From positions 1 through 64,000 of the forward strand of contig SUYH01000017.1 in NCBI GenBank assembly GCA_015060535.1: a stretch of 64,000 bases of DNA, given 5' to 3'. Made by a program: the position numbers and the translations under genes. The DNA is from Prevotella sp. GTDB taxonomy: Bacteria > Bacteroidota > Bacteroidia > Bacteroidales > Bacteroidaceae. The first letter of the stretch is position 1; each line of letters begins with the position of its first letter. Below are positions 8,099-17,159 of the stretch, piece after piece. The notes beneath the pieces were generated by a model, which did no database searches, was not told the origin of the DNA, and saw only the letters and a list, made by a program, of their open reading frames with translations.

Positions 8099-10072
8099 AT
8101 GAAGAAACAACTATTTATTACCAGTCTGTGCCTTCTCTCCTTCATGGGTCTGATGGCACAGACTGTCAATGTAAGCTCACCCGACGGAAAGTTGCAGGTG
8201 AGCATCGTCTGTGAGAAAGGACATGCCAGTTACAGTGTCAACTACGACGGAAAGAGTATGGTGACGCCATCCGCCCTCGGACTGAAGGCCGACATCGGCG
8301 ACTTCACCAAGGGCCTGACGCTGAAGGACAGCAAGGAGAGCCGTGTGGACCGCACCTACACGATGACACGTACAAAGGCCTCTACGTCGCACTTCGTTGC
8401 CAATCAGGTTGACCTGAGCTTCGAAAACAAAGAAGGACTGCCCATGACGGTCACCTTCCTCGTTGCCAACAACGACGTCGCCTTCCGCTACACCCTGCTG
8501 AAAGGTAAGGGTGAGTTCTGTGGCAGTGCTGTCATCAAGAAGGAGGCCACCAGTTTCAACTTCCCTGAGCAGGCCACCAGCTTCATCTGTCCGCAGAGCA
8601 AGACGATGGTGGGCTTTGCTCAGACCAAGCCTTCCTACGAGGAGGAGTACACCCCTGATGCCCCATTGGCTAAGCTCTCTGCCTTTGGCGAGGGCTACAC
8701 CTTCCCCTGCTTGTTCCACATTGGTAACGACGGCTGGGTACTCGTCAGCGAGACGGGCACCAACGGCCATTATGTGGGTAGCCATCTGAGCGACTACCAA
8801 CTGGGCAAGGGCTATACCATCGCTTTCCCCAATGCTGGTGAGATGAAAGGTCAGGGCAGTCATCATCCTGCTGTTGCGCTGCCTGATGGTCACACCCCCT
8901 GGCGCACCATTACCGTGGGCAGTAGCCTCAAACCCATTGTCGAAACCACCATCCCCTACGATGTGGTAGAGCCACAATACGAGGCTTCCACCAACTACAA
9001 GGCGGGGCGTTACACGTGGGGCTGGATCATCTGGCAGGATGCTTCCACTGTCTACGACGATCAGGTGAAGATGATCGACCTTGCCGCTACGATGGGGTAT
9101 GAATACACGCTCGTTGATGCCCTGTGGGACACGCAGATAGGGCGCGAACGTATCGAACAGTTGTCTAAGTACGCTCAGAGCAAGGGCGTCAAGCTACTGT
9201 TGTGGTACAACTCCAACGGTACTTGGAACGATGCGCCACAAGGTCCGCGTCACGGTATGAGTACTGCCATTGCCCGCGAACGTGAGATGGCATGGATGGA
9301 ACGCATTGGCATTGCCGGCATCAAGGTCGACTTCTTCGGAAGCGACAAGCAGGAGATGATGCAGCTCTACGAGGACATCCTCGCCGATGCCAACCGTCAT
9401 AAGATACAGGTCATCTTCCACGGATGTACCCTGCCCCGTGGCTGGGAGCGCATGTATCCCAACTTCATTGCCAGCGAGGCCCTGTTGGCTTCTGAGAATG
9501 TCTTCTTCACAGAATACCACGCTAAGAAGGAAGGTTTCGAACTCACCATGCACCCCTTCTGTCGCAATGCTGTAGCTGCTGCCGACTGGGGCGGTGTCCT
9601 CATGAACCACCACATGAGCCGTGACAACAAGAGCCGTCACCAACGCTATACCAGCGACATCTTCGAAATGGCCTCAGCCATTGTCATCCAGACCAGTGTC
9701 AACTGCGTGGCTATCTATCCCAACAATCTGGAAGAGTTGCCTCAGTTCGAGTTAGATTTCCTGCGTGAGATTCCCACCGAATGGGACGAGACCCGCTTCA
9801 TCGATGGCTATCCCACACAGTTTGCCGTCATCGCTCGTCGCACTGGCAACAAGTGGTATGTCGGAGGTCTCAACGGCACACAGGAGAAGAAGGTACTTAC
9901 CCTCTCGCTGCCAATGTTTGCCGGCAAGACCGTTCGCTACTATACCGACAAACCCCAGAAGAAAGGCGAGCTGCTGCCTGCCTCAGAGCTGAAGACGCTG
10001 AAGGTAGGTGCTGATGGTCAGGCTAAGGTCACCATCCAGCCTATGGGTGGCATCATTTTGGCAGACAAATAA
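8099..10072 (+). CDS. Glycoside hydrolase family 97, alpha-galactosidase-like
   Basis: A 657-residue secreted enzyme with signal peptide (FMGLMAQ). An N-terminal beta-sandwich (about 25-280) is followed by a TIM barrel with WGWIIWQD and KVDFFGSDKQ, and a small C-terminal sheet (about 560-650). In GH97 a catalytic Asp in the KVDFF-type strand marks the retaining branch (BT1871-like alpha-galactosidases), while the inverting SusB branch uses Glu bases; the Asp here favours a retaining alpha-galactosidase, by inference. It lies 6 nt after the dehydrogenase, linking galactoside release in the periplasm with the preceding sugar-oxidation genes. Confidence 0.9.
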   Translation: MKKQLFITSLCLLSFMGLMAQTVNVSSPDGKLQVSIVCEKGHASYSVNYDGKSMVTPSALGLKADIGDFTKGLTLKDSKESRVDRTYTMTRTKASTSHFVANQVDLSFENKEGLPMTVTFLVANNDVAFRYTLLKGKGEFCGSAVIKKEATSFNFPEQATSFICPQSKTMVGFAQTKPSYEEEYTPDAPLAKLSAFGEGYTFPCLFHIGNDGWVLVSETGTNGHYVGSHLSDYQLGKGYTIAFPNAGEMKGQGSHHPAVALPDGHTPWRTITVGSSLKPIVETTIPYDVVEPQYEASTNYKAGRYTWGWIIWQDASTVYDDQVKMIDLAATMGYEYTLVDALWDTQIGRERIEQLSKYAQSKGVKLLLWYNSNGTWNDAPQGPRHGMSTAIAREREMAWMERIGIAGIKVDFFGSDKQEMMQLYEDILADANRHKIQVIFHGCTLPRGWERMYPNFIASEALLASENVFFTEYHAKKEGFELTMHPFCRNAVAAADWGGVLMNHHMSRDNKSRHQRYTSDIFEMASAIVIQTSVNCVAIYPNNLEELPQFELDFLREIPTEWDETRFIDGYPTQFAVIARRTGNKWYVGGLNGTQEKKVLTLSLPMFAGKTVRYYTDKPQKKGELLPASELKTLKVGADGQAKVTIQPMGGIILADK

Positions 10073-10092
10073 TCTCAGACGATAGTCAGCAT

Positions 10093-10860
10093 ATGAAAAG
10101 AAAGTGCTCTTCACGGACCGTTACACTATGGTTGCTAGCACTATGCTCTATGGTGTCTTGTGCCCAGCGTCAGGAGGTCAAGACGGAGGGGATAGAAATC
10201 CCTGCACCCATAGCGGGTGAGATTATCCTGAAGAGGATGGCCTACACGACATCGTACAACAAAGAGACGAGGTGTCCGAACTGGGTGGCTTGGAAGTTGA
10301 CGGCAGATCACACTGACGGGAACGTGAAGCGCATCAACGGATACTGGGAGGATGAGGAGGTGCCAAAGCCCAGAGCTACCAGAGCAGACTATAAAAAGAG
10401 TGGATGGTCGCACGGACACATGTGTCCCGCTGGCGACAACAAATGGGACGAACAGGCGATGCGTGAGTCGAACCTGCTGACGAATATGTGTCCTCAGGAC
10501 TCGAAGCTGAACAGCGGACTGTGGAACAGCGTAGAGGCTGATTGCAGAAAGTGGGCCAGGAAATACGGTGAGGTGTACATCGTTTGCGGACCAGTGCTAA
10601 TGAAGGGCAAACACCAGACGATAGGCAGAAACAAGGTGGTGGTGCCTGAGGCGTTCTTCAAAGTGGTGCTCTGTCTGAAGGGGAAACCTAAGGCATTCGG
10701 CATCGTGGTAAGAAACACGGAGGGAACGAAAAAGCGAGACCTCTATTACAACACGGTAGACGAGATAGAGCGCATCACAGGAATGGACTTCTTCCCCAAC
10801 CTGCCAGACGACTTAGAAAACAAGATAGAGGCCCAACGAAACATGAGGGCCTGGAAATAA
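10093..10860 (+). CDS. DNA/RNA non-specific endonuclease (NUC1), probable lipoprotein
   Basis: A 255-residue protein with a lipoprotein-type signal (LCSMVSCAQ) and a beta-beta-alpha-metal nuclease domain (about 60-245). The active-site motif, normally DRGHxxPA, reads SHGHMCPAGDNKW; the general-base His is kept. The metal-binding Asn lies in NLLTNMCPQ. Extracellular relatives degrade DNA and RNA, probably for nucleotide scavenging. It is 20 nt after the GH97 gene and may be co-transcribed with it. Confidence 0.88.
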   Translation: MKRKCSSRTVTLWLLALCSMVSCAQRQEVKTEGIEIPAPIAGEIILKRMAYTTSYNKETRCPNWVAWKLTADHTDGNVKRINGYWEDEEVPKPRATRADYKKSGWSHGHMCPAGDNKWDEQAMRESNLLTNMCPQDSKLNSGLWNSVEADCRKWARKYGEVYIVCGPVLMKGKHQTIGRNKVVVPEAFFKVVLCLKGKPKAFGIVVRNTEGTKKRDLYYNTVDEIERITGMDFFPNLPDDLENKIEAQRNMRAWK

Positions 10861-10895
10861 GAAAAACAGCTCATCAATACGATGGGCTGTTTTTC
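10861..10895. terminator. Bidirectional terminator
   Basis: A near-perfect hairpin: 10-bp outer stem (10861-10870 with 10886-10895) starting GAAAAA and ending TTTTTC, an inner CATC/GATG stem and a 5-nt loop. It separates the nuclease gene from the convergent EF-G paralogue. Confidence 0.9.
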
Positions 10896-10916
10896 TTGGT
10901 CTAGTATTGAAGAGGA

Positions 10917-13076
10917 TTACTCCTCGTCCTTCATCTCGGCCTCATGCTCCTTAATCAGAGCCTGCTGGATGTCGTTCGGAACAAGCTCGTAAGAGGCGAA
11001 CTTGGTGGTGAACGAAGCACGACCACCAGTCAGAGAACTCAATGCGATAGAGTAGCTAGCCAACTCCTTGAGAGGAATCTTAGCGGTAAGCTTCTGGTAG
11101 CCGCTCTCAGAGTCCATACCCATAATAATGGCACGACGACCCTGCAGGTCAGACATCACATCACCCATGTAGTCGGCAGGTACGAGTACTTCGAGGTCGT
11201 AGATAGGCTCAAGCACCTTAGGACCAGCCTCCTTGAAGGCTGCAGAGAAGGCGTTACGTGCTGCAAGCATGAACGACAACTCGTTAGAGTCAACGGGGTG
11301 CATCTTACCATCGTAAACAATGACGCGAACGTCGCGGGCATAAGAACCTGTCAACGGGCCCTGCTCCATACGCTCCATGATACCCTTCAGGATAGCAGGC
11401 ATGAAACGCATATCGATGGCACCACCAACAACGCTGTTGATGAAGACGAGCTTACCACCCCACTCCAGATCCTTCTCTTCCTTCGACTTGATGTTCATCT
11501 TGAACTCCTGGCCATTGATGGTGAAGGAGGTAGGATCGGGCATGCCGTCGGTATAAGGTTCAACTATCAGGTGTACCTCACCAAACTGTCCGGCACCACC
11601 CGACTGCTTCTTATGACGATAGTCGGCACGGGCCATCTTCGTGATAGTCTCACGATAAGGAATCTTTGGCTCCTGATATTCAATCTGGATCTTCTCGTTG
11701 TTCTCCATACGCCACTTCAAGGTACGCAGGTGGAACTCACCCTGACCATGAACGATAATCTGGCGCAACTCCTTTGACTGCTCGACAACCCATGTGGGGT
11801 CTTCCTGACGCATCTTCTGCAGGGCTGCCATCATCTTCTCAGTCTCAGCCTCGTTGACAGCCTTGATGGCACGAGAGAACTTAGAATTAGGATATTTGAT
11901 GAAGTCGAACTTATTCTCGACATCCTTGCCATTCAGGGTATTGCCCGTCTTGACGTCCTTCAGCTTCACAGTACAGCCGATATCACCCGCACGCAACTCA
12001 TCAACCTGGATACGGTTGGCACCAGCGCAGGCATAAAGCGTACCCATGCGCTCCTTAGATCCACGATCGGCATTGGTCAGGTCGTCACCACTCTTCACTA
12101 CACCACTCATCACCTTGAAGTACTGAACCTCACCGATATGGGGCTCAACACCAGTCTTGAAGAAATAGAGTGATGTGGGAGCGCTGGCATCAGCAGGAAC
12201 ATCCTTACCAGCAGCATTCTTGATGACAGGCATCTCGCTGACGAAAGGAACGACATTACCCAGGAACTCCATCAGGCGGCGAACACCCATATCCTTACCT
12301 GCACATACGCAGAATACGGGGAAGATAGAACGCGTCACCAGACCCTTGCGGATACCCTCACGCATCTCGTCCTCGCTGAGGTCCTCGCTCTCGAAGAACT
12401 TCTCCATCAGTGTGTCGTCACCAGCGGCAGCAGCCTCAACCAATGCGGCTTTCCACTCCTTGGCCTTCTCCAACTGGTCGGCAGGAATATCTTCGATGAT
12501 AGGAGCACCACCCTCAGGCTTCCAAGAGTACTTCTTCATCAGCAGCACGTCGATAACGCTGTTGAAACCAGCACCTGTAGCGATAGGATACTGTACGGGA
12601 ACGCAGTTGTTACCATAGACTTCCTTCAGCTGGTTGAGAATCTGGTCGAAATCACAGTTGTCGCGATCGAGTTGGTTCACCAGGAAGATAACGGGCTTCT
12701 TCAGTTTCTCCGTGTTACGGAAAGCATTCATTGTACCTACCTCAGGACCATACTGGCCATTGACGAGGATGACAGCCTGGTCGGTCACATTCATGGCTGT
12801 GATAGAACCACCCACGAAGTCGTCAGAACCTGGACAGTCGATGATGTTCAGTTTCTTGTTGTTCCACTCTACATGAAAAACAGTAGAGAACACCGAGTAG
12901 CCGTATTCCTGCTCAACAGGGAAATAGTCGCTCATGGTGTTCTTACCCTCTACGGTGCCGCGACGCTTAGTGATGCCGGCCTCGTAAACCATTGCTTCGG
13001 CAAGAGTAGTCTTGCCGCTACCCGCACTGCCAATGAGTGCGATGTTTTTGATCTCGTTTGTTTGATAAACTTTCAT
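10917..13076 (-). CDS. Elongation factor G paralogue (EF-G2-like) without the catalytic switch II His
   Basis: This 719-residue protein has all EF-G domains: a G domain (about 1-285), domain II, and domains III-V to the C-terminus. Walker A reads GSAGSGKTT (16-24) instead of AHIDAGKTT. Switch II reads DCPGSDDF (80-87) instead of DTPGHVDF, so Ser84 replaces the histidine needed for GTP hydrolysis. The G4 motif is NQLD. Bacteroides thetaiotaomicron has an EF-G2 paralogue reported to lack GTPase activity and to support translation during carbon starvation; this gene looks like its counterpart. Monocistronic, with a promoter back-to-back with hemW. Confidence 0.88.
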   Translation of the reverse strand: MKVYQTNEIKNIALIGSAGSGKTTLAEAMVYEAGITKRRGTVEGKNTMSDYFPVEQEYGYSVFSTVFHVEWNNKKLNIIDCPGSDDFVGGSITAMNVTDQAVILVNGQYGPEVGTMNAFRNTEKLKKPVIFLVNQLDRDNCDFDQILNQLKEVYGNNCVPVQYPIATGAGFNSVIDVLLMKKYSWKPEGGAPIIEDIPADQLEKAKEWKAALVEAAAAGDDTLMEKFFESEDLSEDEMREGIRKGLVTRSIFPVFCVCAGKDMGVRRLMEFLGNVVPFVSEMPVIKNAAGKDVPADASAPTSLYFFKTGVEPHIGEVQYFKVMSGVVKSGDDLTNADRGSKERMGTLYACAGANRIQVDELRAGDIGCTVKLKDVKTGNTLNGKDVENKFDFIKYPNSKFSRAIKAVNEAETEKMMAALQKMRQEDPTWVVEQSKELRQIIVHGQGEFHLRTLKWRMENNEKIQIEYQEPKIPYRETITKMARADYRHKKQSGGAGQFGEVHLIVEPYTDGMPDPTSFTINGQEFKMNIKSKEEKDLEWGGKLVFINSVVGGAIDMRFMPAILKGIMERMEQGPLTGSYARDVRVIVYDGKMHPVDSNELSFMLAARNAFSAAFKEAGPKVLEPIYDLEVLVPADYMGDVMSDLQGRRAIIMGMDSESGYQKLTAKIPLKELASYSIALSSLTGGRASFTTKFASYELVPNDIQQALIKEHEAEMKDEE

Positions 13077-13116
13077 AATAAGTATTGTTTGTAGGTTTAT
13101 ATTCTCAAAGCGACGC

Positions 13117-13148
13117 TAAAGGTAGGCATTTTCACGCAAAAAACCAAA
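13117..13148 (-). promoter_or_regulatory. Promoter of the EF-G paralogue
   Basis: On the minus strand: TTTG (13148-13145), 20 nt, TACCTTTA (13124-13117), one mismatch in the -7 box. The predicted leader is about 35 nt. Confidence 0.65.
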
Positions 13149-13154
13149 AAAAAC

Positions 13155-13185
13155 TTTCATTAATTAAACTTTATTAGTATTTTTG
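13155..13185 (+). promoter_or_regulatory. Promoter of hemW, very close to the start codon
   Basis: TTTC (13155-13158), 19 nt, TATTTTTG (13178-13185). The -7 box ends only 7 nt before the ATG at 13193, so the transcript would be leaderless or nearly so. Confidence 0.6.
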
Positions 13186-13192
13186 CACTCAC

Positions 13193-14296
13193 ATGGCTGG
13201 TTTATATCTCCATATCCCGTTCTGTAAGAGCCGTTGTATCTACTGTGGATTCTACTCGACAGTAGGCCTTGATTTGCGCCAGAAATATGTCAATGCTGTA
13301 TGCAAGGAGATGGAGATGAGAAGGACAGAAGACGCCATTAAAACCATCTATCTGGGTGGAGGTACGCCCAGTCAGCTAACTGGCGATCAGCTGCGCCAGC
13401 TCTTCTATATTATAAATAAGGTATATGGCGACGAGACTGAGGAAGTCACCATCGAGTGCAATCCGGACGACGTAACTGTTGAGTTTGCCGAGGCTTTGCC
13501 TCGGCTTACGGTGAACAGGGTAAGCATGGGGGCGCAGACATTTGACAACAAGCGACTGCAGTTCCTACATCGAAGACATAACGCAGAACAGGTACCCATA
13601 GCCGTACAACGACTGCGCGATGCCGGCATCAGCAATATCAGCATAGACTTGATGTATGGTTTCCCTGGCGAGACGCAGGACGACTGGCAACGGGATATAG
13701 ACGCGGCACTAGCCCTCGACGTGGAGCACCTGTCGGCCTACTGTCTGATGATTGAAGAAGGAACCCCGCTCCACCGCATGGGCATTAAGTCTTGTGACGA
13801 GGAAACAGAGCGCACGATGTATTACGCCCTCATTGACCGCCTGACCGCTGCCGGCTACGAGCACTACGAAATCAGCAACTTTGCCAAACCGGGCTATCGC
13901 TCACGCCATAACTCGAGCTATTGGCATGATGTGCCGTACATCGGACTGGGTGCTGCTGCACATAGCTACGACGGGAAAAGTCGTAGTTGGAACGTGGCAG
14001 ATATCAAGGAATATATCGCTGCTATCGAACGGGGCGAACGGCCTGCAGAATGGGAGACTTTTGATGAGGACACTCACTATAACGACAGCATCACCGTTGC
14101 CCTGCGCACCAGCGACGGACTAGACTTGAACACACTGTCGGAGCGACATCGCCACTATTGTCTGAAAGAGGCGCAACGATTCATCGATAACGGGTTGCTG
14201 CGGATGAAAGGACACCACTTGATACTAACCCGTAAAGGACTATTCGTCAGCGACATGGTGATGAGTGAACTTATCTACGTGGATGATGACATTTAA
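13193..14296 (+). CDS. hemW: Radical SAM heme chaperone HemW
   Basis: A 367-residue radical SAM protein. MAGLYLHIPFCKSRCIYCGF carries the CxxxCxxC cluster motif; LGGGTPSQL and the following SAM-binding segments match HemW/HemN-like proteins, and a HemN C-terminal domain is present (about 290-360). The HIPFC start and the Cys spacing fit HemW, which transfers heme to respiratory proteins, rather than coproporphyrinogen dehydrogenase HemN. The start is fixed by the family N-terminus. Confidence 0.92.
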   Translation: MAGLYLHIPFCKSRCIYCGFYSTVGLDLRQKYVNAVCKEMEMRRTEDAIKTIYLGGGTPSQLTGDQLRQLFYIINKVYGDETEEVTIECNPDDVTVEFAEALPRLTVNRVSMGAQTFDNKRLQFLHRRHNAEQVPIAVQRLRDAGISNISIDLMYGFPGETQDDWQRDIDAALALDVEHLSAYCLMIEEGTPLHRMGIKSCDEETERTMYYALIDRLTAAGYEHYEISNFAKPGYRSRHNSSYWHDVPYIGLGAAAHSYDGKSRSWNVADIKEYIAAIERGERPAEWETFDEDTHYNDSITVALRTSDGLDLNTLSERHRHYCLKEAQRFIDNGLLRMKGHHLILTRKGLFVSDMVMSELIYVDDDI

Positions 14297-14333
14297 GCCT
14301 GCCTTGCGTCTTACAATAAATAATACACAGACA

Positions 14334-17159
14334 ATGAATACTTGGAAACAAAATCTCGAAGAGACCAAAAAGCATTATATCAACTGGTGGAACCACAAAG
14401 GCATTGTGCTGAACATGTGGGAACATTTTCAGGAGGGTGTAAAACCTCATGCAGATATACATGCGCCTAAGCCGTACAGGGACCTGAACCAGCGTTGGTT
14501 CGACCCTGAGTGGAGGGCTGAATATCTGGACTGGTATGTGGCTCACTCGTCGCTGATGGCTGACATGCTGCCTGTGGCTAACACACAGTTGGGTCCTGGC
14601 TCGCTGGCAGCCATCCTTGGAGGTGTCTTTGAAGGTGGCGAGGATACCATCTGGATTCACCCTGACCCCAACTATACGGACGACATCAAGTTTGATCCAC
14701 AGCACCCCAACTGGCTGTTACACAAGGAACTGCTGAAGGCATGCAAGGCGAAGGCACAGGGCCACTATTATGTGGGTATGCCTGACCTGATGGAGGGTAT
14801 GGACGTGCTGGCAGCCATTAAGGGTACAGACAAGGTGTTGCTCGACACGGTGATGCAGCCTGAGGTTCTGGAGCACCAGATGCAACAGATCAACGACATC
14901 TACTTCAAGGTATTCGACGAACTGTACGACATCATCCGCGAGGGCGACGAGATGGCGTTCTGCTATTTCTCGTCGTGGGCTCCTGGCAAGATGTCGAAGT
15001 TGCAAAGTGATATCTCGACGATGATTAGTGTGGACGACTATCGTCGCTTCGTGCAACCCTTCATCCGCGAACAATGTCAGAAAATTGACTATACGCTCTA
15101 CCATCTGGACGGTGTGGGTGCTATGCACCACTTGGATGCGCTGTTGGAAATCAAGGAATTGAATGCCATCCAATGGACACCTGGTGTAGGAGAACCACAA
15201 GGTGGATCGCCCAAATGGTATGACCTTTATAAAAAGATTTTAGCAGGTGGTAAGAGCATTATGGCTTGCTGGGTAACGCTGGACGAGCTGCGACCCCTAC
15301 TTGACAACATTGGTGGCGACGGTGTGCATCTGGAGATGGACTTCCACAATGAGCGTGAGGTAGAACAGGCTATGCGTATTATCGAAGAATACCAAAGTCA
15401 TGATGAAGCTGACGATGAGGTGCTGGAAATCATTCGTCTCATCGAGTCGCCCGAAAAACAAGCGAACACCAATAAGCCCGCACTCCCCCAAGATAGGATT
15501 CTAGTCCTCGATGGTGCTATGGGTACCATGATTCAGCAGTACCAATTGCGTGAAGAGGACTTCCGAGGAGCTCGTTTTGCCCAACACGGAGGTGATTTGA
15601 AAGGTTGCAATGACCTGCTGTCGATTACCTGTCCTGTCGTTATTCGGGATATCCATCGCAAGTACTTGGCTGCTGGAGCAGACATCATTGAGACCAATAC
15701 CTTTAATGCCCAGCGCATCTCGATGGGCGACTTCGGTTTGCAGGACTACTGCCGAGACATCAACCTAGCTGCAGTCAAGATTGCCCGCCAGTGCGCCGAC
15801 GAATTCAGTTCGTCGGAGAAGCCCCGCTTCGTTGCCGGCAGTATTGGACCTACGAGTCGCACGACATCAGTAGCCACCAGTGGTGAACCCCTCGACAGGG
15901 AAGTGCTTCGTTTGGCCTATACAGAACAGATACAGGCTCTGGCTGATGGAGGTGTTGATGCGTTGCTAATAGAAACCATCTTTGACGTCGAGAATGCCCG
16001 TATAGCCATCGAGGTAGCACAGCAAGTGGCTCCCTCCTTACCTATCATGCTCAGTTTCAATGTGACGACGGCAGACGGACATAACATGCTGGGGCAGGAC
16101 GTCTGTGCATTTATCAAAACGCTGAACACAAAGCCCTATTCCGTAGGTATCAACTGTGTATCCGATGTAGCCCAGATGACACCATTGGTTTGTCAATTGG
16201 CACAGTTCGGCACCAAGGTAAGCCTCTATCCTAACGCAGGTATGCCTGATGGCAACGGACATTACAGCAAGACACCAGAGGGGCTATTGGCAGATGTGTG
16301 GCCCTTGCTGGAGAACCATCGTCTGAATATCATCGGAGGCTGCTGCGGAACAACAGACAAGCATATCGCATTGATAGCGAAGGCTATAGAGCCTGTTCCC
16401 GGGGTACGTCTGAGTCCTCTGAGCAAAGAGACTGCAGAGATACTTAGCATTTCTTTAGATTCTAGTAAGACTAGTATAACTAGTATGACTAGTAAGACTA
16501 GTACCATTAGTACTAAACTAACGAGCCCAGAGGAGCGGCTATTCAACGCCATCCTTAATGGCAAGAGCGATGAGGCAGCAGCAGCTACCAAGGAGGCTAT
16601 CGCCCAACAGATAGCACCACAAGATCTCATCAACGGACAGATGATACGTGCGATGGGTGAGGTAGGCCAGCGATTCCAAGACGGCAAGGCTTTCGTACCC
16701 CAGCTATTGATGGCTGGACGTGCTATGAAAGCAGCATTGGAACTTCTGAAGCCTATGCTTGCTGGCGCCGCTTCGACCTCGTTGGGCAAGGTAGTGATAG
16801 GCACCGTGAAGGGCGACTTACACGACATCGGCAAGAATCTCGTAGCTTCGATGCTGGAAGGCTGTGGCTTCGAGGTTGTGAACATTGGTATTGACGTTTC
16901 TGCTGACACCTTCATCGAAGAGGTGAAGAAGAATCATCCTGATATCTTGTGTATGTCGGCTCTGCTGACCACCACAATGGGTTATATGAAGGAGGTGATT
17001 GACGCTCTGGAGGCTGCCGGTATCCGTGACCAGGTGAAGGTAATGGTGGGTGGTGCTCCCGTCACTCAAGGCTTCGCCGACGAGATAGGTGCCGACGGTT
17101 ATAGCGACAATGCAAACTCGGCTGTTACCGTTGCCAAACAACTACTTGGCAAGCTTTAG
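14334..17159 (+). CDS. Three-domain cobalamin methyltransferase fusion: UroD-like / homocysteine methyltransferase / B12-binding
   Basis: A 941-residue protein; the start MNTWKQ at 14334 is preferred, since an upstream in-frame ATG lies inside hemW. Residues 1 to about 375 are a UroD-superfamily methyltransferase-like barrel with YHLDGVGAMHHLD, where the usual zinc HxC is HxD. Residues about 388-690 are a homocysteine S-methyltransferase domain (LDGAMGTMIQ, ETNTFNA, zinc pair in GGCCGT). A Ser/Thr linker (about 702-730) follows. Residues about 735-941 are a MetH-type helical cap and a cobalamin domain with DLHDIG. The MetH folate-binding and reactivation domains are absent. It probably moves a methyl group from an unknown donor through B12 to homocysteine. 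Confidence 0.85.
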   Translation: MNTWKQNLEETKKHYINWWNHKGIVLNMWEHFQEGVKPHADIHAPKPYRDLNQRWFDPEWRAEYLDWYVAHSSLMADMLPVANTQLGPGSLAAILGGVFEGGEDTIWIHPDPNYTDDIKFDPQHPNWLLHKELLKACKAKAQGHYYVGMPDLMEGMDVLAAIKGTDKVLLDTVMQPEVLEHQMQQINDIYFKVFDELYDIIREGDEMAFCYFSSWAPGKMSKLQSDISTMISVDDYRRFVQPFIREQCQKIDYTLYHLDGVGAMHHLDALLEIKELNAIQWTPGVGEPQGGSPKWYDLYKKILAGGKSIMACWVTLDELRPLLDNIGGDGVHLEMDFHNEREVEQAMRIIEEYQSHDEADDEVLEIIRLIESPEKQANTNKPALPQDRILVLDGAMGTMIQQYQLREEDFRGARFAQHGGDLKGCNDLLSITCPVVIRDIHRKYLAAGADIIETNTFNAQRISMGDFGLQDYCRDINLAAVKIARQCADEFSSSEKPRFVAGSIGPTSRTTSVATSGEPLDREVLRLAYTEQIQALADGGVDALLIETIFDVENARIAIEVAQQVAPSLPIMLSFNVTTADGHNMLGQDVCAFIKTLNTKPYSVGINCVSDVAQMTPLVCQLAQFGTKVSLYPNAGMPDGNGHYSKTPEGLLADVWPLLENHRLNIIGGCCGTTDKHIALIAKAIEPVPGVRLSPLSKETAEILSISLDSSKTSITSMTSKTSTISTKLTSPEERLFNAILNGKSDEAAAATKEAIAQQIAPQDLINGQMIRAMGEVGQRFQDGKAFVPQLLMAGRAMKAALELLKPMLAGAASTSLGKVVIGTVKGDLHDIGKNLVASMLEGCGFEVVNIGIDVSADTFIEEVKKNHPDILCMSALLTTTMGYMKEVIDALEAAGIRDQVKVMVGGAPVTQGFADEIGADGYSDNANSAVTVAKQLLGKL
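16461..16514 (+). repeat. In-frame 9-bp repeat encoding the linker
   Basis: Six nonamers of the type ACTAGTAAG are read as SKT, SIT, SMT, SKT, STI, STK and form the flexible linker before the B12 cap of the fusion protein. Confidence 0.8.
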
